The notes under the pieces: model-generated
Told to the model about the DNA's origin: nothing
The model's input: only the letters and a program-made list of their open reading frames with translations
Databases searched by the model: none
Program-made: the position numbers and the translations under genes
Shown: positions 12,201 through 20,109 of the stretch, in pieces
Layout: each line of letters opens with the position of its first letter
How positions within the stretch are numbered: the first letter of the stretch is position 1
Source of the DNA: Verrucomicrobiota bacterium JB023
Lineage (GTDB): Bacteria > Verrucomicrobiota > Verrucomicrobiia > Verrucomicrobiales > Akkermansiaceae
DNA length: 64,000 nt
Direction of reading: 5' to 3'
NCBI GenBank assembly: GCA_030673895.1
Contig: JAUTCR010000066.1
Coordinates: 1 to 64,000, forward strand

Positions 12201-13457
12201 CCAGGCGGAGGCTCGGCGCTTGCCTTTGATGGCTCGACCTCCAATGTCACCCTACCTCCATCTGCCTTTGCCTCGCTTGATGCCGAGCTCACCCTCGCCT
12301 TCTGGGCCTATGGAGACAGCAGCCTGCCGAGCGAGAATTGCGCCTTCTGGGCTGGCACTGCGAGAGGAGGACGGATCTTGAACGTTCATCTCCCTTGGAC
12401 TGATTCCAAGGTCTACTTTGACGCCGGGGGACGTCTCTCCCAGACGGCGAGCGAAGACGAAACGGAGAATAGCTGGACACACTGGGCTTTCACTAAAAAC
12501 GCTGCGGAAGGAACAATGAAGATTTACCGCAATGGCCAGCTCTGGCATGCGGGGAGCAATCGAACGAGTCCTATCGCCAACATTGAGCAAGCCTTCATCG
12601 GCAGCGAAGGAGCGAGCCGCCACTACCCCGGCCTCTTGGATGACTTCCGGCTCTACGATCAGGAGCTTGATGCCGCCACCATCTCCGCCATTCACCTCCA
12701 GTCCCAGGCAACGACCGAAAGCGAACAAACCTGGGCAGCCAATGGAATGCTTGAGCTATCCTTCAGCCGGGCTGACGGCACGGCCGGGCTGGATTGGACC
12801 CTCTTCCGATCCGAATGCCCCTTGGTGCTCGATGAAAACTTGTCACCAAGCACTCCATTCACCCTTCGCTTGAGCGGGGAAGCCACCGGCTTCGATGCGG
12901 AAGAGGAACAAAGTTGGCTCATCGCTACCGCTCCGGAAATTCTCGGAACCTTCTCTCCCGATACCTTCCTGATCGATAGCGCAGCCTTCGAAGCAATGAA
13001 CTCTCTCAACGGCGGCTCTTTCGCTGTCGCAAAGCAAGAAAGCTCTCTCTTCCTGACCTTCACCCCTGCCCAGTACACCGACCTTGAAAAGTGGAGGTTC
13101 CAGAATTTTGGCAGCTACGAGAACACCGGTTCTTTCAGCGATGAGGCTGACTTCGACGAGGATGGTCTCGTTAACCTGCTTGAGTACGCCTTGGGTCTTA
13201 ATCCAACCAGCCCTACCGCCTCACAGGCCATTCACATCTCCCGGTCCGCCGACGGCCAACTGGAAGTCAGCTTTAATGCCATCGACGACCCCGCGCTTCG
13301 CTACACTCTGGAAGGAAGCTCCGATTTGGCATCGCCGAGCTGGCCTGTCATTTGGACCGGGCAATCTGAGGCAGCGCAAACCATCGTCGTGCCCCAAAGC
13401 CTTTGGCCGGAGGAACCCTGCCACTACTTCCGGCTCAGTGTCTCCTATCAAAACTAA
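9294..13457 (+). CDS. Giant secreted alginate-lyase-like protein with CBM and LamG domains
   Basis: 1387 residues. A signal peptide (about 1-21) is followed by a Gly/Ser-rich beta-rich domain beginning GEWATDSNWSTGSYPTG (about 22-310), then a helical-toroid domain of the alginate-lyase type (about 316-770; segments DATSAYYNALMWMITGD and SSGRHWRLIEAAEI). Next come a carbohydrate-binding module opening TIEAENYDYFP (about 778-905), a LamG/concanavalin domain opening LAHWRFDEGSGS (about 935-1110), and a C-terminal module WRFQNFGSYEN with LVNLLEYALGLNP (about 1263-1387). The last is shared with the next gene and is probably for surface retention or export. The role is likely degradation of an acidic polysaccharide; the exact substrate is unknown. 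Confidence 0.75.
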   Translation: MNAPINFVLLISLCLSRLFAAEVVYEGVSGGEWATDSNWSTGSYPTGADYAALNTTANLSVEAPTSIRAIRLGSEGNGILQIGSQASLTVGSHAAWDSHLGNGEGHHGQVNQEGGTVQINELEIGRNSSTGAYYLQDGSLTLIRGLKDNSLYLGTDDGKTTAGDGLLSIRSGEFRTRFGVYLGSVNGGVGTFEVIGSHASEIGIGSHGSGDGLWTQNTGSILRVRIDKTAQGITPIFIDEVGEDGGGDVLFEEGSLLDIDFTANFVNGGTFTLMEWEGEVIDHGLQFAPSVDTNQWSFQVDAANKRLTATAVGPPLERAFVHPGLSHKLSDLHRMRDMVAAGAEPWATTFAQLSSHPRAQHTVQPGNLTPEQREVLDGTTNNFLRNDATSAYYNALMWMITGDSRHAEASIRIFNAWSVMKRNTQTVPLSSGRHWRLIEAAEIIKSTYPGWDPGELQAFKDMLVYPGYSNTSAPTAAIENSDVTLYWRCYQGDPARHGNQGLFCMRMVMAMGVFLDNEIMYDRALRYLQGAPAREDDIPYPSGPSIAEQQIASYEHFTEFRRTGQEDTEPDHGYNEVIHNYIWPNGQGQEFSRDMAHGLAGVSIICTMSEIAWSQGDNLYGHLDNRPLLGLEYFYRYNLSYENSYPDQPAPWEPTVENGEFIQRLDRSGRWFSLKANPYLAQNVGPRYFHRGRPSLLQEPCYEMNLGHYRDRLGVDPEDTKWLQRGYDLLTATIGVEPEGTVWDHPSRGGLTFHRVSPGDPIAGITADGPDFAMNLLPMTIEAENYDYFPIDGEGRTYHDVTTNNSGASYRPYDGVDLTPAAVGGHAISSIEPGEWTTYTLSVPAEGDYEVSIHYSSSSPGGTIQLILDGEALTEAIPVPHGAPASTGPTDWQHVALASGITLTQGVKQLKILFGGDPDSFQLNSFSFYQPLPLPLAHWRFDEGSGSIATDCSGNGFHGLINQATWTTRPGGGSALAFDGSTSNVTLPPSAFASLDAELTLAFWAYGDSSLPSENCAFWAGTARGGRILNVHLPWTDSKVYFDAGGRLSQTASEDETENSWTHWAFTKNAAEGTMKIYRNGQLWHAGSNRTSPIANIEQAFIGSEGASRHYPGLLDDFRLYDQELDAATISAIHLQSQATTESEQTWAANGMLELSFSRADGTAGLDWTLFRSECPLVLDENLSPSTPFTLRLSGEATGFDAEEEQSWLIATAPEILGTFSPDTFLIDSAAFEAMNSLNGGSFAVAKQESSLFLTFTPAQYTDLEKWRFQNFGSYENTGSFSDEADFDEDGLVNLLEYALGLNPTSPTASQAIHISRSADGQLEVSFNAIDDPALRYTLEGSSDLASPSWPVIWTGQSEAAQTIVVPQSLWPEEPCHYFRLSVSYQN

Positions 13458-13468
13458 CAATCCCCCCC

Positions 13469-16400
13469 ATGCTCTTCCCACCAGCCACTCGCCACGCCCT
13501 CCGGTCGACTCCCGCTCGGCTCGCCAAGCGCCTCTTTCTCGCGCTTTTCTTACAGGTCACCTGCGCCGAAGCCGGGGTCATTCGCTGGGACGATCCGCTC
13601 GACTACAGTTCTCCGCAAGATGTCCTCACCGAGGGCGTCTTGACTGAAGCCTTCAACGCCACCGGAACGAACAACCAGGAGAACCCTACGGTCAACGGTG
13701 TCCTTTTCTCCGGCACCTCGACCCTCTTGGGAGGAGATGCGTCCATCAACTTCCTATCCGGTGACACGGGTGACACCGCTTACAACAACCTCCTCAACAG
13801 CCTGGATTACGGCACCCCCGATTCGCTCACCATTGGTGACGGGCTCCTGCAGGAGGGACACGAATACTTGATCCAAATCTGGTTCGTCGACGAACGAAAC
13901 AACTATGACCATCGTGCCATGCAATATGGCGACGGAAACGGCAACCTCAGCCAAGAGGTGAACGACCAGTTCATCGTCGGCACCTTCATCGCAACTGACA
14001 GCGGGCAGACGCTTACCATTAACGGGGTCAATACCGGGACTCCCCACCTGAGCGCCTACCAACTCCGCGACTTGGGCGTGCCTGTGAGAGGCGTTATCGA
14101 CTGGGATGAGCCCAAGGGATATGAAGATGAGCAGGATGTCGTCACGGATGGGTTTCTCGTCGAGGCATTCAATGCCTCGGGTGAGGATGCGGCGACCGAC
14201 CTGACCCTCAATGGCGTCCCCTTCACCGCGACGACAACCCTTCTCCCAAGTGATGCCAACACCGACTTCCTCCAAAACGATACCGGCAGCCTGGCCTACA
14301 ACCAGTTCCTCAACAGCCTTGACTACGGCTCGAGAAGTTCCTTCGAAATTGGCGGAGGCCAACTGCAAGAAGGAAAGGAGTATCTCCTCCAGGCTTGGTA
14401 TGTCGACGAGCGCTCAGGGACGGATCACCGCTCCATGCAGTTCGGTGATGGCGCTGGCAATCTGAGCGGTGAGGTCAATGATGGCTTTGTCACCGGCACC
14501 TTCATCGCCAACGCTCCCTCGCAGATCTTGACGATCACCTCGAGTGCAAGCAGCCCGCACTTCACCGGCTATCAATTGCGGGATCTGTCCAGCCCTATTC
14601 CTGTTCTCTCGGCTGAGGTAGAGGACACGGTTTCCGCCCCCTTCATTGCCAATTTGGTTTTCTCCGCAAGCGTGACGGGACTTCAGAGCAGCGACTTCCA
14701 GACTAGCAATGCCACTCTTGGGGCCGTGACCGGCGCAGACCGATTCTGGTCACTTGAGATCTTCCCCGTTGCCAACGGAGATGTCGAAGTGAAGCTGCCC
14801 GCCGACGCCGTCATTGATGGCGACGGTCACGGCAACGTGGTCTCTAACACCTTGTCGACGACCTATGTTTCAGCCGGCAGCGACCAACCGGTGCCCAGCC
14901 TCTCCACGTCAACGAACAAAGCTGACGGACCTTACCTTATCGACCTCCATTTCAGCGAAGAGGTCACCGGCTTGACGGAAGACGACTTTCAGGTTTCAGG
15001 AGGTCGCGTGAGCGGCATTGCGGGCTCGGGCAGCCAATACTCAATCGAGATCACCCCCGAGGTTGGTGGCGATATCACCGTCCTCCTTCCGCGCAACTCG
15101 GTCACTGATCTCGACGGTGACGGGCTCCTTAATATCGCGTCCAACACCTTGACCACCCCCTATTTCATCGAGGTGACGGTCCAGTCGCCGGAAGAACTTC
15201 TTCCCTATCTCCGGCAGGACAACGTCTGCGCCACGCTGGCTCCGGGAACCTACACAATCGACGCGGAGGACGTTCGCGATATCTACGGGACTCCACGCTT
15301 TGAATTCTGGGGCAGCAATAGCTGCTACGACTTCACCGATGTGACTATCAACTTCGCTGCCGACATTTACGACGAAGGCCTTAGCATGAACCATTTCCAA
15401 ATCTTCGGTAATGATAACGTCCTGAAGAATCTCACGATGGTCGACCTCTGCGACAAATACGGCCAAGCAGGCAAAAGTGGCGGAGTGAACCTCACGATCG
15501 ATGGCTCTAACAATCGCGTGGAAGGATTCCACATGACCATCCGCGGGTCCTACCCTTATGGCTATGGAGATTGCTTCGGCAAGGGAGGAAACTACACCAT
15601 CAAGCATTGGAAGCACAGCGGGCTTCTCGTCCGCGGCAATGACAATCATGTGCTCAACTGCATCCTGGATCAAAAGTCCTACGGGCACTGCATCTTCATG
15701 CAAGCGGCGCACAATCCGACCATTGAGGGATGCTACGTGGAAGCCGAAGTCCGCTCCACCGACGACATGCTCGCAGAGACCTCGGGCCCTGCCTACGACA
15801 TCGACTTCCTAACCGTCTGGGGCTTTCGCCTGCCTCCGGGCTACATGAAGAGCACGGTCGAGGGCGGCATCCGCGCCTACAATGCCGGCAATACCTACAT
15901 CGACGGGGTCTGGTATTCGCGCGGCACCTCCAATCCCACGATTCTCAACAACACCTTGGTCAATACCCGGACGGGTGTCACCCTGACCCATGCCACCGGG
16001 GAAAAATACGTCGCGGGATGCACCACCATCGGCACGGAACGGGGCTACGCCATCGGTAGTGGCATCATCGAGAACTGCTATTCCGACGTCAAGCACGGGC
16101 CTGCCTTCGGCGTCGACTACGAGAGGGACAGTGGCATCACTGCTGATATCACCATCCTTCCCCACGAAGGCGATCACTATAACGGAAGCCGGCATGTGGC
16201 CTACATCCTGGGCAGGGATCACAACTTGACCTTCCGAGGCCTCGACCAGAACCCTGAGACGGATCTGGAGATCAACATCGGAGGCGACAAGCGAATCGAG
16301 AGCTCCTATCACGAGATTGATAATTATCTCGCGGACGACATCACAGTGAACAACCTCACCGGTTTCCCCTTAATCCTGGATGACAACGCCGAGGGCAACG

Positions 16401-17272
16401 CCGGACAGTCCATTGGGCTTGTCACCGACCAAGGATCGGCGAACAACTTTGGGGTCACAACCTGGGATATCACCACCAATCTATCCTTTTACGGAACGAC
16501 CACCCAAAGCTCGACCGCGCACGGCGCCATCGCCTCTCTGGCAACGGATCAGAACACAAGCGGCCAGTGGAATGAGGGCTCGGTCACCCATACCGAGATT
16601 GAAGACCGCCCCTGGTGGAAAATCGATTTGCAGGAAACCTTCCACCTGACGGAGATCAAAATTTGGAATCGGACAAACTCAAACGAGAGCCGATTGAGTG
16701 ACTATGATGTCACCATCCTCGACCACAACGAACAGCCAGTCTGGACGAGCTATCAGAGCACAGCCCCTCTCCCCTCGCTTTCTCTTTTCCCTGAAATGGT
16801 GGGCCAGTATGTGCTCATCCAATTGCGAGGAAATGATGCCCTTAGCCTCGCGGAGGTCGAAATCTTTGGTAGTCCCGCAGCCCCCTACTCGCTTTTGGAG
16901 GAGTGGCGCTTTGCTAATTTCGGCTCTCATGAAAATGCCGGCTTGGCCGAAGACAGCTTCGATGCGGACCAAGACGGTTTGCCCAACCTCTTGGAATACG
17001 CTCTCGGGCTCAACCCGATGCAACCTCAAGGGCAAGCCCCTCTCACACTCCGCCCCGCCGACAACTCCGATGAGCTGGAGATCGCCTTCTCTCGCATCGC
17101 AGACCCCTCGCTACAATACACTCTTGAGGGAACGAGCGACCCTGCCTCGTTAGAATGGGATGCGATCTGGCTCGGAAGCGGCGAACAAGCCGATACAGTC
17201 ATCGTCCCCCGTTCATCCTGGCCAGAGGGTGAGGAGCGCTACTTCTTTCGCCTCCGAATCTCCCGCCTCTAA
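13469..17272 (+). CDS. Giant secreted beta-helix protein with Ig-like and discoidin domains
   Basis: About 1267 residues from the ATG at 13469, 11 bases after the previous stop. After a signal peptide come two tandem copies of a beta-sandwich-like unit (starting GVIRWDDPLDYSS near residue 36 and GVIDWDEPKGYED near 207). Two Big-type Ig-like repeats (about 378 and 474; each with FSxxVTGL and a DGDGxGN-type end) follow. A right-handed beta-helix (about 570-985) resembles pectate-lyase-like polysaccharide enzymes. An F5/8 type C (discoidin) domain (about 1004-1140; PWWKIDLQETFHLTEIKIWN) and the C-terminal WRFANFGSHEN/LLEYALGLNP module complete it. It is probably co-transcribed with the upstream lyase-like gene. 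Confidence 0.72.
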   Translation: MLFPPATRHALRSTPARLAKRLFLALFLQVTCAEAGVIRWDDPLDYSSPQDVLTEGVLTEAFNATGTNNQENPTVNGVLFSGTSTLLGGDASINFLSGDTGDTAYNNLLNSLDYGTPDSLTIGDGLLQEGHEYLIQIWFVDERNNYDHRAMQYGDGNGNLSQEVNDQFIVGTFIATDSGQTLTINGVNTGTPHLSAYQLRDLGVPVRGVIDWDEPKGYEDEQDVVTDGFLVEAFNASGEDAATDLTLNGVPFTATTTLLPSDANTDFLQNDTGSLAYNQFLNSLDYGSRSSFEIGGGQLQEGKEYLLQAWYVDERSGTDHRSMQFGDGAGNLSGEVNDGFVTGTFIANAPSQILTITSSASSPHFTGYQLRDLSSPIPVLSAEVEDTVSAPFIANLVFSASVTGLQSSDFQTSNATLGAVTGADRFWSLEIFPVANGDVEVKLPADAVIDGDGHGNVVSNTLSTTYVSAGSDQPVPSLSTSTNKADGPYLIDLHFSEEVTGLTEDDFQVSGGRVSGIAGSGSQYSIEITPEVGGDITVLLPRNSVTDLDGDGLLNIASNTLTTPYFIEVTVQSPEELLPYLRQDNVCATLAPGTYTIDAEDVRDIYGTPRFEFWGSNSCYDFTDVTINFAADIYDEGLSMNHFQIFGNDNVLKNLTMVDLCDKYGQAGKSGGVNLTIDGSNNRVEGFHMTIRGSYPYGYGDCFGKGGNYTIKHWKHSGLLVRGNDNHVLNCILDQKSYGHCIFMQAAHNPTIEGCYVEAEVRSTDDMLAETSGPAYDIDFLTVWGFRLPPGYMKSTVEGGIRAYNAGNTYIDGVWYSRGTSNPTILNNTLVNTRTGVTLTHATGEKYVAGCTTIGTERGYAIGSGIIENCYSDVKHGPAFGVDYERDSGITADITILPHEGDHYNGSRHVAYILGRDHNLTFRGLDQNPETDLEINIGGDKRIESSYHEIDNYLADDITVNNLTGFPLILDDNAEGNAGQSIGLVTDQGSANNFGVTTWDITTNLSFYGTTTQSSTAHGAIASLATDQNTSGQWNEGSVTHTEIEDRPWWKIDLQETFHLTEIKIWNRTNSNESRLSDYDVTILDHNEQPVWTSYQSTAPLPSLSLFPEMVGQYVLIQLRGNDALSLAEVEIFGSPAAPYSLLEEWRFANFGSHENAGLAEDSFDADQDGLPNLLEYALGLNPMQPQGQAPLTLRPADNSDELEIAFSRIADPSLQYTLEGTSDPASLEWDAIWLGSGEQADTVIVPRSSWPEGEERYFFRLRISRL

Positions 17273-17358
17273 CAGAACCGGGCAAAAGAGGGCAGAAAAG
17301 CCCAATTTCCCCGCATTGAGGCTTTCCATCACAGCGGGAGCTTCATCTCCTAGGCGCA

Positions 17359-19215
17359 ATGTGCGGAATCCTCGGTCGCCTTTCGTCTCACAGCGAACTT
17401 CCCGCTGCTGCTCTGGCCTCCCTCCGCCATCGGGGGCCGGATCATCAGGCAACCTTCTCCCACCCTCCTTTTCAACTTGGCTACACCCGCCTGGCCATCC
17501 TCGATCAAGAGGACGGCAACCAGCCCTTCGCTTCTCCCGATGGCCGAGTTCATGCCTTCTGTAATGGCGAGATCTACAACTGGCGGGAACTGAGGACCCA
17601 GCTGGAGCAGCGGGGCCACCGCTTCCAGACGCAGTGCGATAGCGAGATTCTGCCCGCCGCCTGGCTGACATGGGGTACCCAGCTGCCGGAGAAGCTCAAC
17701 GGGATGTTCGCGCTCGTTATCCACGATGCGGCTACGGATTCGCTATTTCTTGCCCGCGACCGCTGCGGCCAGAAGCCGCTTTACTACTCGACCAAGCACC
17801 CCTTCGCCTTCGCGTCCGAGATCAAAGCCCTCGCCGCCATGGGCCTCCCCCTTGAGCCCGATCCCCGCTACCTCGCCACATGGCTTTCCCTCCGCTACCT
17901 GCCGGAGCCAACCACGATGTTCAAGGACATCGTCACCCTTCCCGCAGCCCACTGGATGACCGTCTCCAAAGACCGGCAGATCCGGCTCGAGCGCTACTGG
18001 GCTCCAGATAACAGCCCCCAACTCGACGATGAAAGAGGCCGCCGGGAAAGCGACCTCGACTACCTCGACCGCCTCACCCGCTCTTCAGTCGAGCTCGCCC
18101 TCCAAGCCAACGTCCCAATGGCCGCCTACCTCTCTGGAGGGGTGGATTCAGCCCTTCTTGCCTATTACCTCAAGGATTTGGGGGGAGACTTCACCACGAT
18201 ATCCATCGGCTTTGGCGCCGCCAGCGACGAGACTGCCGCCGCCGAGGAGACAGCCAAGCTCCTCGGCCTCACCCATCATGTCAGCCAGCTCCAGCCTTCC
18301 TCTCTGCTAGAGCTTCCCCGGGTGGTCGCGCAGATGGAAAGGCCGATTGGCGATGCCCTCATTCTCGCCTTCGATCAGCTGGCTGCCCACTCTGCCTCCC
18401 TTGGTTGCAAGGTCGTGCTCGGCGGAGAGGGTCCGGATGAACACTTCGCGGGCTACTCTTTTCAAAAAGCTTACGCCATCGCTCATCGGATCGGTCCCGC
18501 AGGCCGCCATCTTGCTGCCAGCCTTATCGACCACATGCCCACTGGTCTGCTTGACCGCTTGGCTCAATTCCCCGCCTCACTGGGCCCCGCAGGACGGGCA
18601 AAAACCTCCAATTACCTGCGCACGTTCGGCCAGCGCTCATTCTTTGAGAGAGCGACCGGACTCCACACCCTTTTCGAGCCGGAAGAAATCCAGAATATCC
18701 TTCACCCCGATCTTCTGGCGGAGCAGCAGCCGCCTCCACTGCTCGACACGGTATCGCCGGCAGGTCGTCTCAACGATCTTCTTGCCCTACAATACCGCCA
18801 TTGGCTCCCGGACTGGTCTTTGATTCGACAAGATAAGAACACGATGGCTCATTCTGTCGAATACCGGGCCCCATTCCTCGACCACCGCCTCATTGATCTC
18901 GCCTTCAGCCTCCCTCCGTCCTCCAAGATCAACCGCTCCCAAGACAAGGCGATTTGGCGCCAACTGGCCGCCCGCCATCTTCCCTCTTCCATCACCAAAC
19001 GGCCCAAACAACCGTTCTACCTTCCGCTTGAGCAGGCTCATTGGCAAAACCTTATAAAAAATTTTGCGCAAGGAGTTTTAGAATCTAATCAAGCAGCTAG
19101 CTGCCTGCATCTACAAACCTGCCACTTGATGCTCAAGTCGGATCCCTGTGACTTCCTCCCACTCAAAAAGATAGCATCTTTAGCAATTTTAGGGACGTGG
19201 CTTAACAACAATTGA
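17359..19215 (+). CDS. asnB: Asparagine synthetase, glutamine-hydrolysing (AsnB type)
   Basis: 618 residues. The N-terminal glutaminase domain starts MCGILGRLS, with Cys2 as nucleophile, and continues with LRHRGPDHQ and AFNGEIYN-type FCNGEIYNWREL. The C-terminal synthetase domain has the pyrophosphate loop YLSGGVDSALLAYYL and later GGEGPDEHFAGY and EYRAPFLDHRLIDLA. It forms Asn from Asp, Gln and ATP, but relatives in exosortase/exopolysaccharide clusters may amidate other carboxylates. The glycan genes and the PEP-CTERM gene beside it make that alternative realistic. A good terminator follows. Confidence 0.88.
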   Translation: MCGILGRLSSHSELPAAALASLRHRGPDHQATFSHPPFQLGYTRLAILDQEDGNQPFASPDGRVHAFCNGEIYNWRELRTQLEQRGHRFQTQCDSEILPAAWLTWGTQLPEKLNGMFALVIHDAATDSLFLARDRCGQKPLYYSTKHPFAFASEIKALAAMGLPLEPDPRYLATWLSLRYLPEPTTMFKDIVTLPAAHWMTVSKDRQIRLERYWAPDNSPQLDDERGRRESDLDYLDRLTRSSVELALQANVPMAAYLSGGVDSALLAYYLKDLGGDFTTISIGFGAASDETAAAEETAKLLGLTHHVSQLQPSSLLELPRVVAQMERPIGDALILAFDQLAAHSASLGCKVVLGGEGPDEHFAGYSFQKAYAIAHRIGPAGRHLAASLIDHMPTGLLDRLAQFPASLGPAGRAKTSNYLRTFGQRSFFERATGLHTLFEPEEIQNILHPDLLAEQQPPPLLDTVSPAGRLNDLLALQYRHWLPDWSLIRQDKNTMAHSVEYRAPFLDHRLIDLAFSLPPSSKINRSQDKAIWRQLAARHLPSSITKRPKQPFYLPLEQAHWQNLIKNFAQGVLESNQAASCLHLQTCHLMLKSDPCDFLPLKKIASLAILGTWLNNN

Positions 19216-19258
19216 GATTCTATTTGACGAACATCGGAAGACCTTTAATATAAGGTCA

Positions 19259-19295
19259 AAAGCTAGCCAATAGCGGAAAAACCTAGCTTTTTTTA
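19259..19295 (+). terminator. Rho-independent terminator of asnB
   Basis: AAAGCTAG (19259-19266) pairs perfectly with CTAGCTTT (19283-19290), followed by a T run. A second small hairpin, GACCTT-taatat-AAGGTC, lies just before it. Confidence 0.75.
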
Positions 19296-19317
19296 TCAAT
19301 CTCAAGAAAATCTTCGC

Positions 19318-20109
19318 ATGAAAAATTTTTTAATCCCGCTCTGCTTTTCACCAATGATTTGTAGTGCAGCGGTCACTTATACTGAGTCATTCTCCAGCGG
19401 GAGCGGGTTTTTCACCCCCTTACAAGAGACCAACGTCGACACCTCATCGGGGGCATTGACCTTCCAGAGTAGCAGGAACAATCCTATACAAAACGGGCAG
19501 GGGTCTGGCGTGACTCTGGATCTCGACCAAGACGGCGTTTTGGGCAGCTCTTTTTCCAATTCAGCTTCTGCGCCCCTATACTTTCAGTTTGACTCGATTG
19601 TTCCAGCAGCGGATGGAGCACAAGACGAGCTCGGTTTCTATTTCGGCCCTCCCTCTGGCCAAGCTCAATCCAGCAACATTACCAATGGCCAGAACACCAA
19701 CGGGTTCACCTTCTACTTCAACGATCGGGATTTGGTCGCACAAAGCTCCTCGGGTTCGATGGTCACCATCCTGAGTGACTTGGGTGTCGGCTCCGACATT
19801 ACCTTCGACATTGAATGGTCTCTCGCACCCGCTCAGAATGCCGGGCAGTTCAACAACTTCTTCTCGGTGACGGCTTCCGGCACGAATGCCTCCGGAGCTT
19901 CCGTCACCAATACGGAAAGTATCGCCGGAGCGCGAGACCAGGGCGTCAATCAGATTGACGCCTACCAATTCACAGTTTCTTCAACCAGAGGCTTAACCGG
20001 CACGCTTGATAATTTCACCGTTTCCGACATGCCCATCCCCGAACCCGGGGTGACCTTTCTCAGTTTGCTAGGAGCCTCTGCTTTGCTATTCCGGCGCCGC
20101 CATGGATAG
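19318..20109 (+). CDS. PEP-CTERM sorted secreted protein
   Basis: 263 residues. It has a Sec signal (MKNFLIPLCFSPMICSA), then a beta-rich Ser/Thr/Gly/Asn-rich body resembling a concanavalin-like secreted domain (for example LYFQFDSIVPAADG and ELGFYFGP). A textbook PEP-CTERM tail ends it: MPIPEPG, a hydrophobic stretch TFLSLLGASALLF, then RRRHG. Exosortase would cleave near PEP and attach the protein to the cell surface. Its stop overlaps the start of the TMTC-like gene by 8 bases, implying coupling; glycosylation of this Ser/Thr-rich protein by its neighbour is a testable inference. Confidence 0.8.
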   Translation: MKNFLIPLCFSPMICSAAVTYTESFSSGSGFFTPLQETNVDTSSGALTFQSSRNNPIQNGQGSGVTLDLDQDGVLGSSFSNSASAPLYFQFDSIVPAADGAQDELGFYFGPPSGQAQSSNITNGQNTNGFTFYFNDRDLVAQSSSGSMVTILSDLGVGSDITFDIEWSLAPAQNAGQFNNFFSVTASGTNASGASVTNTESIAGARDQGVNQIDAYQFTVSSTRGLTGTLDNFTVSDMPIPEPGVTFLSLLGASALLFRRRHG

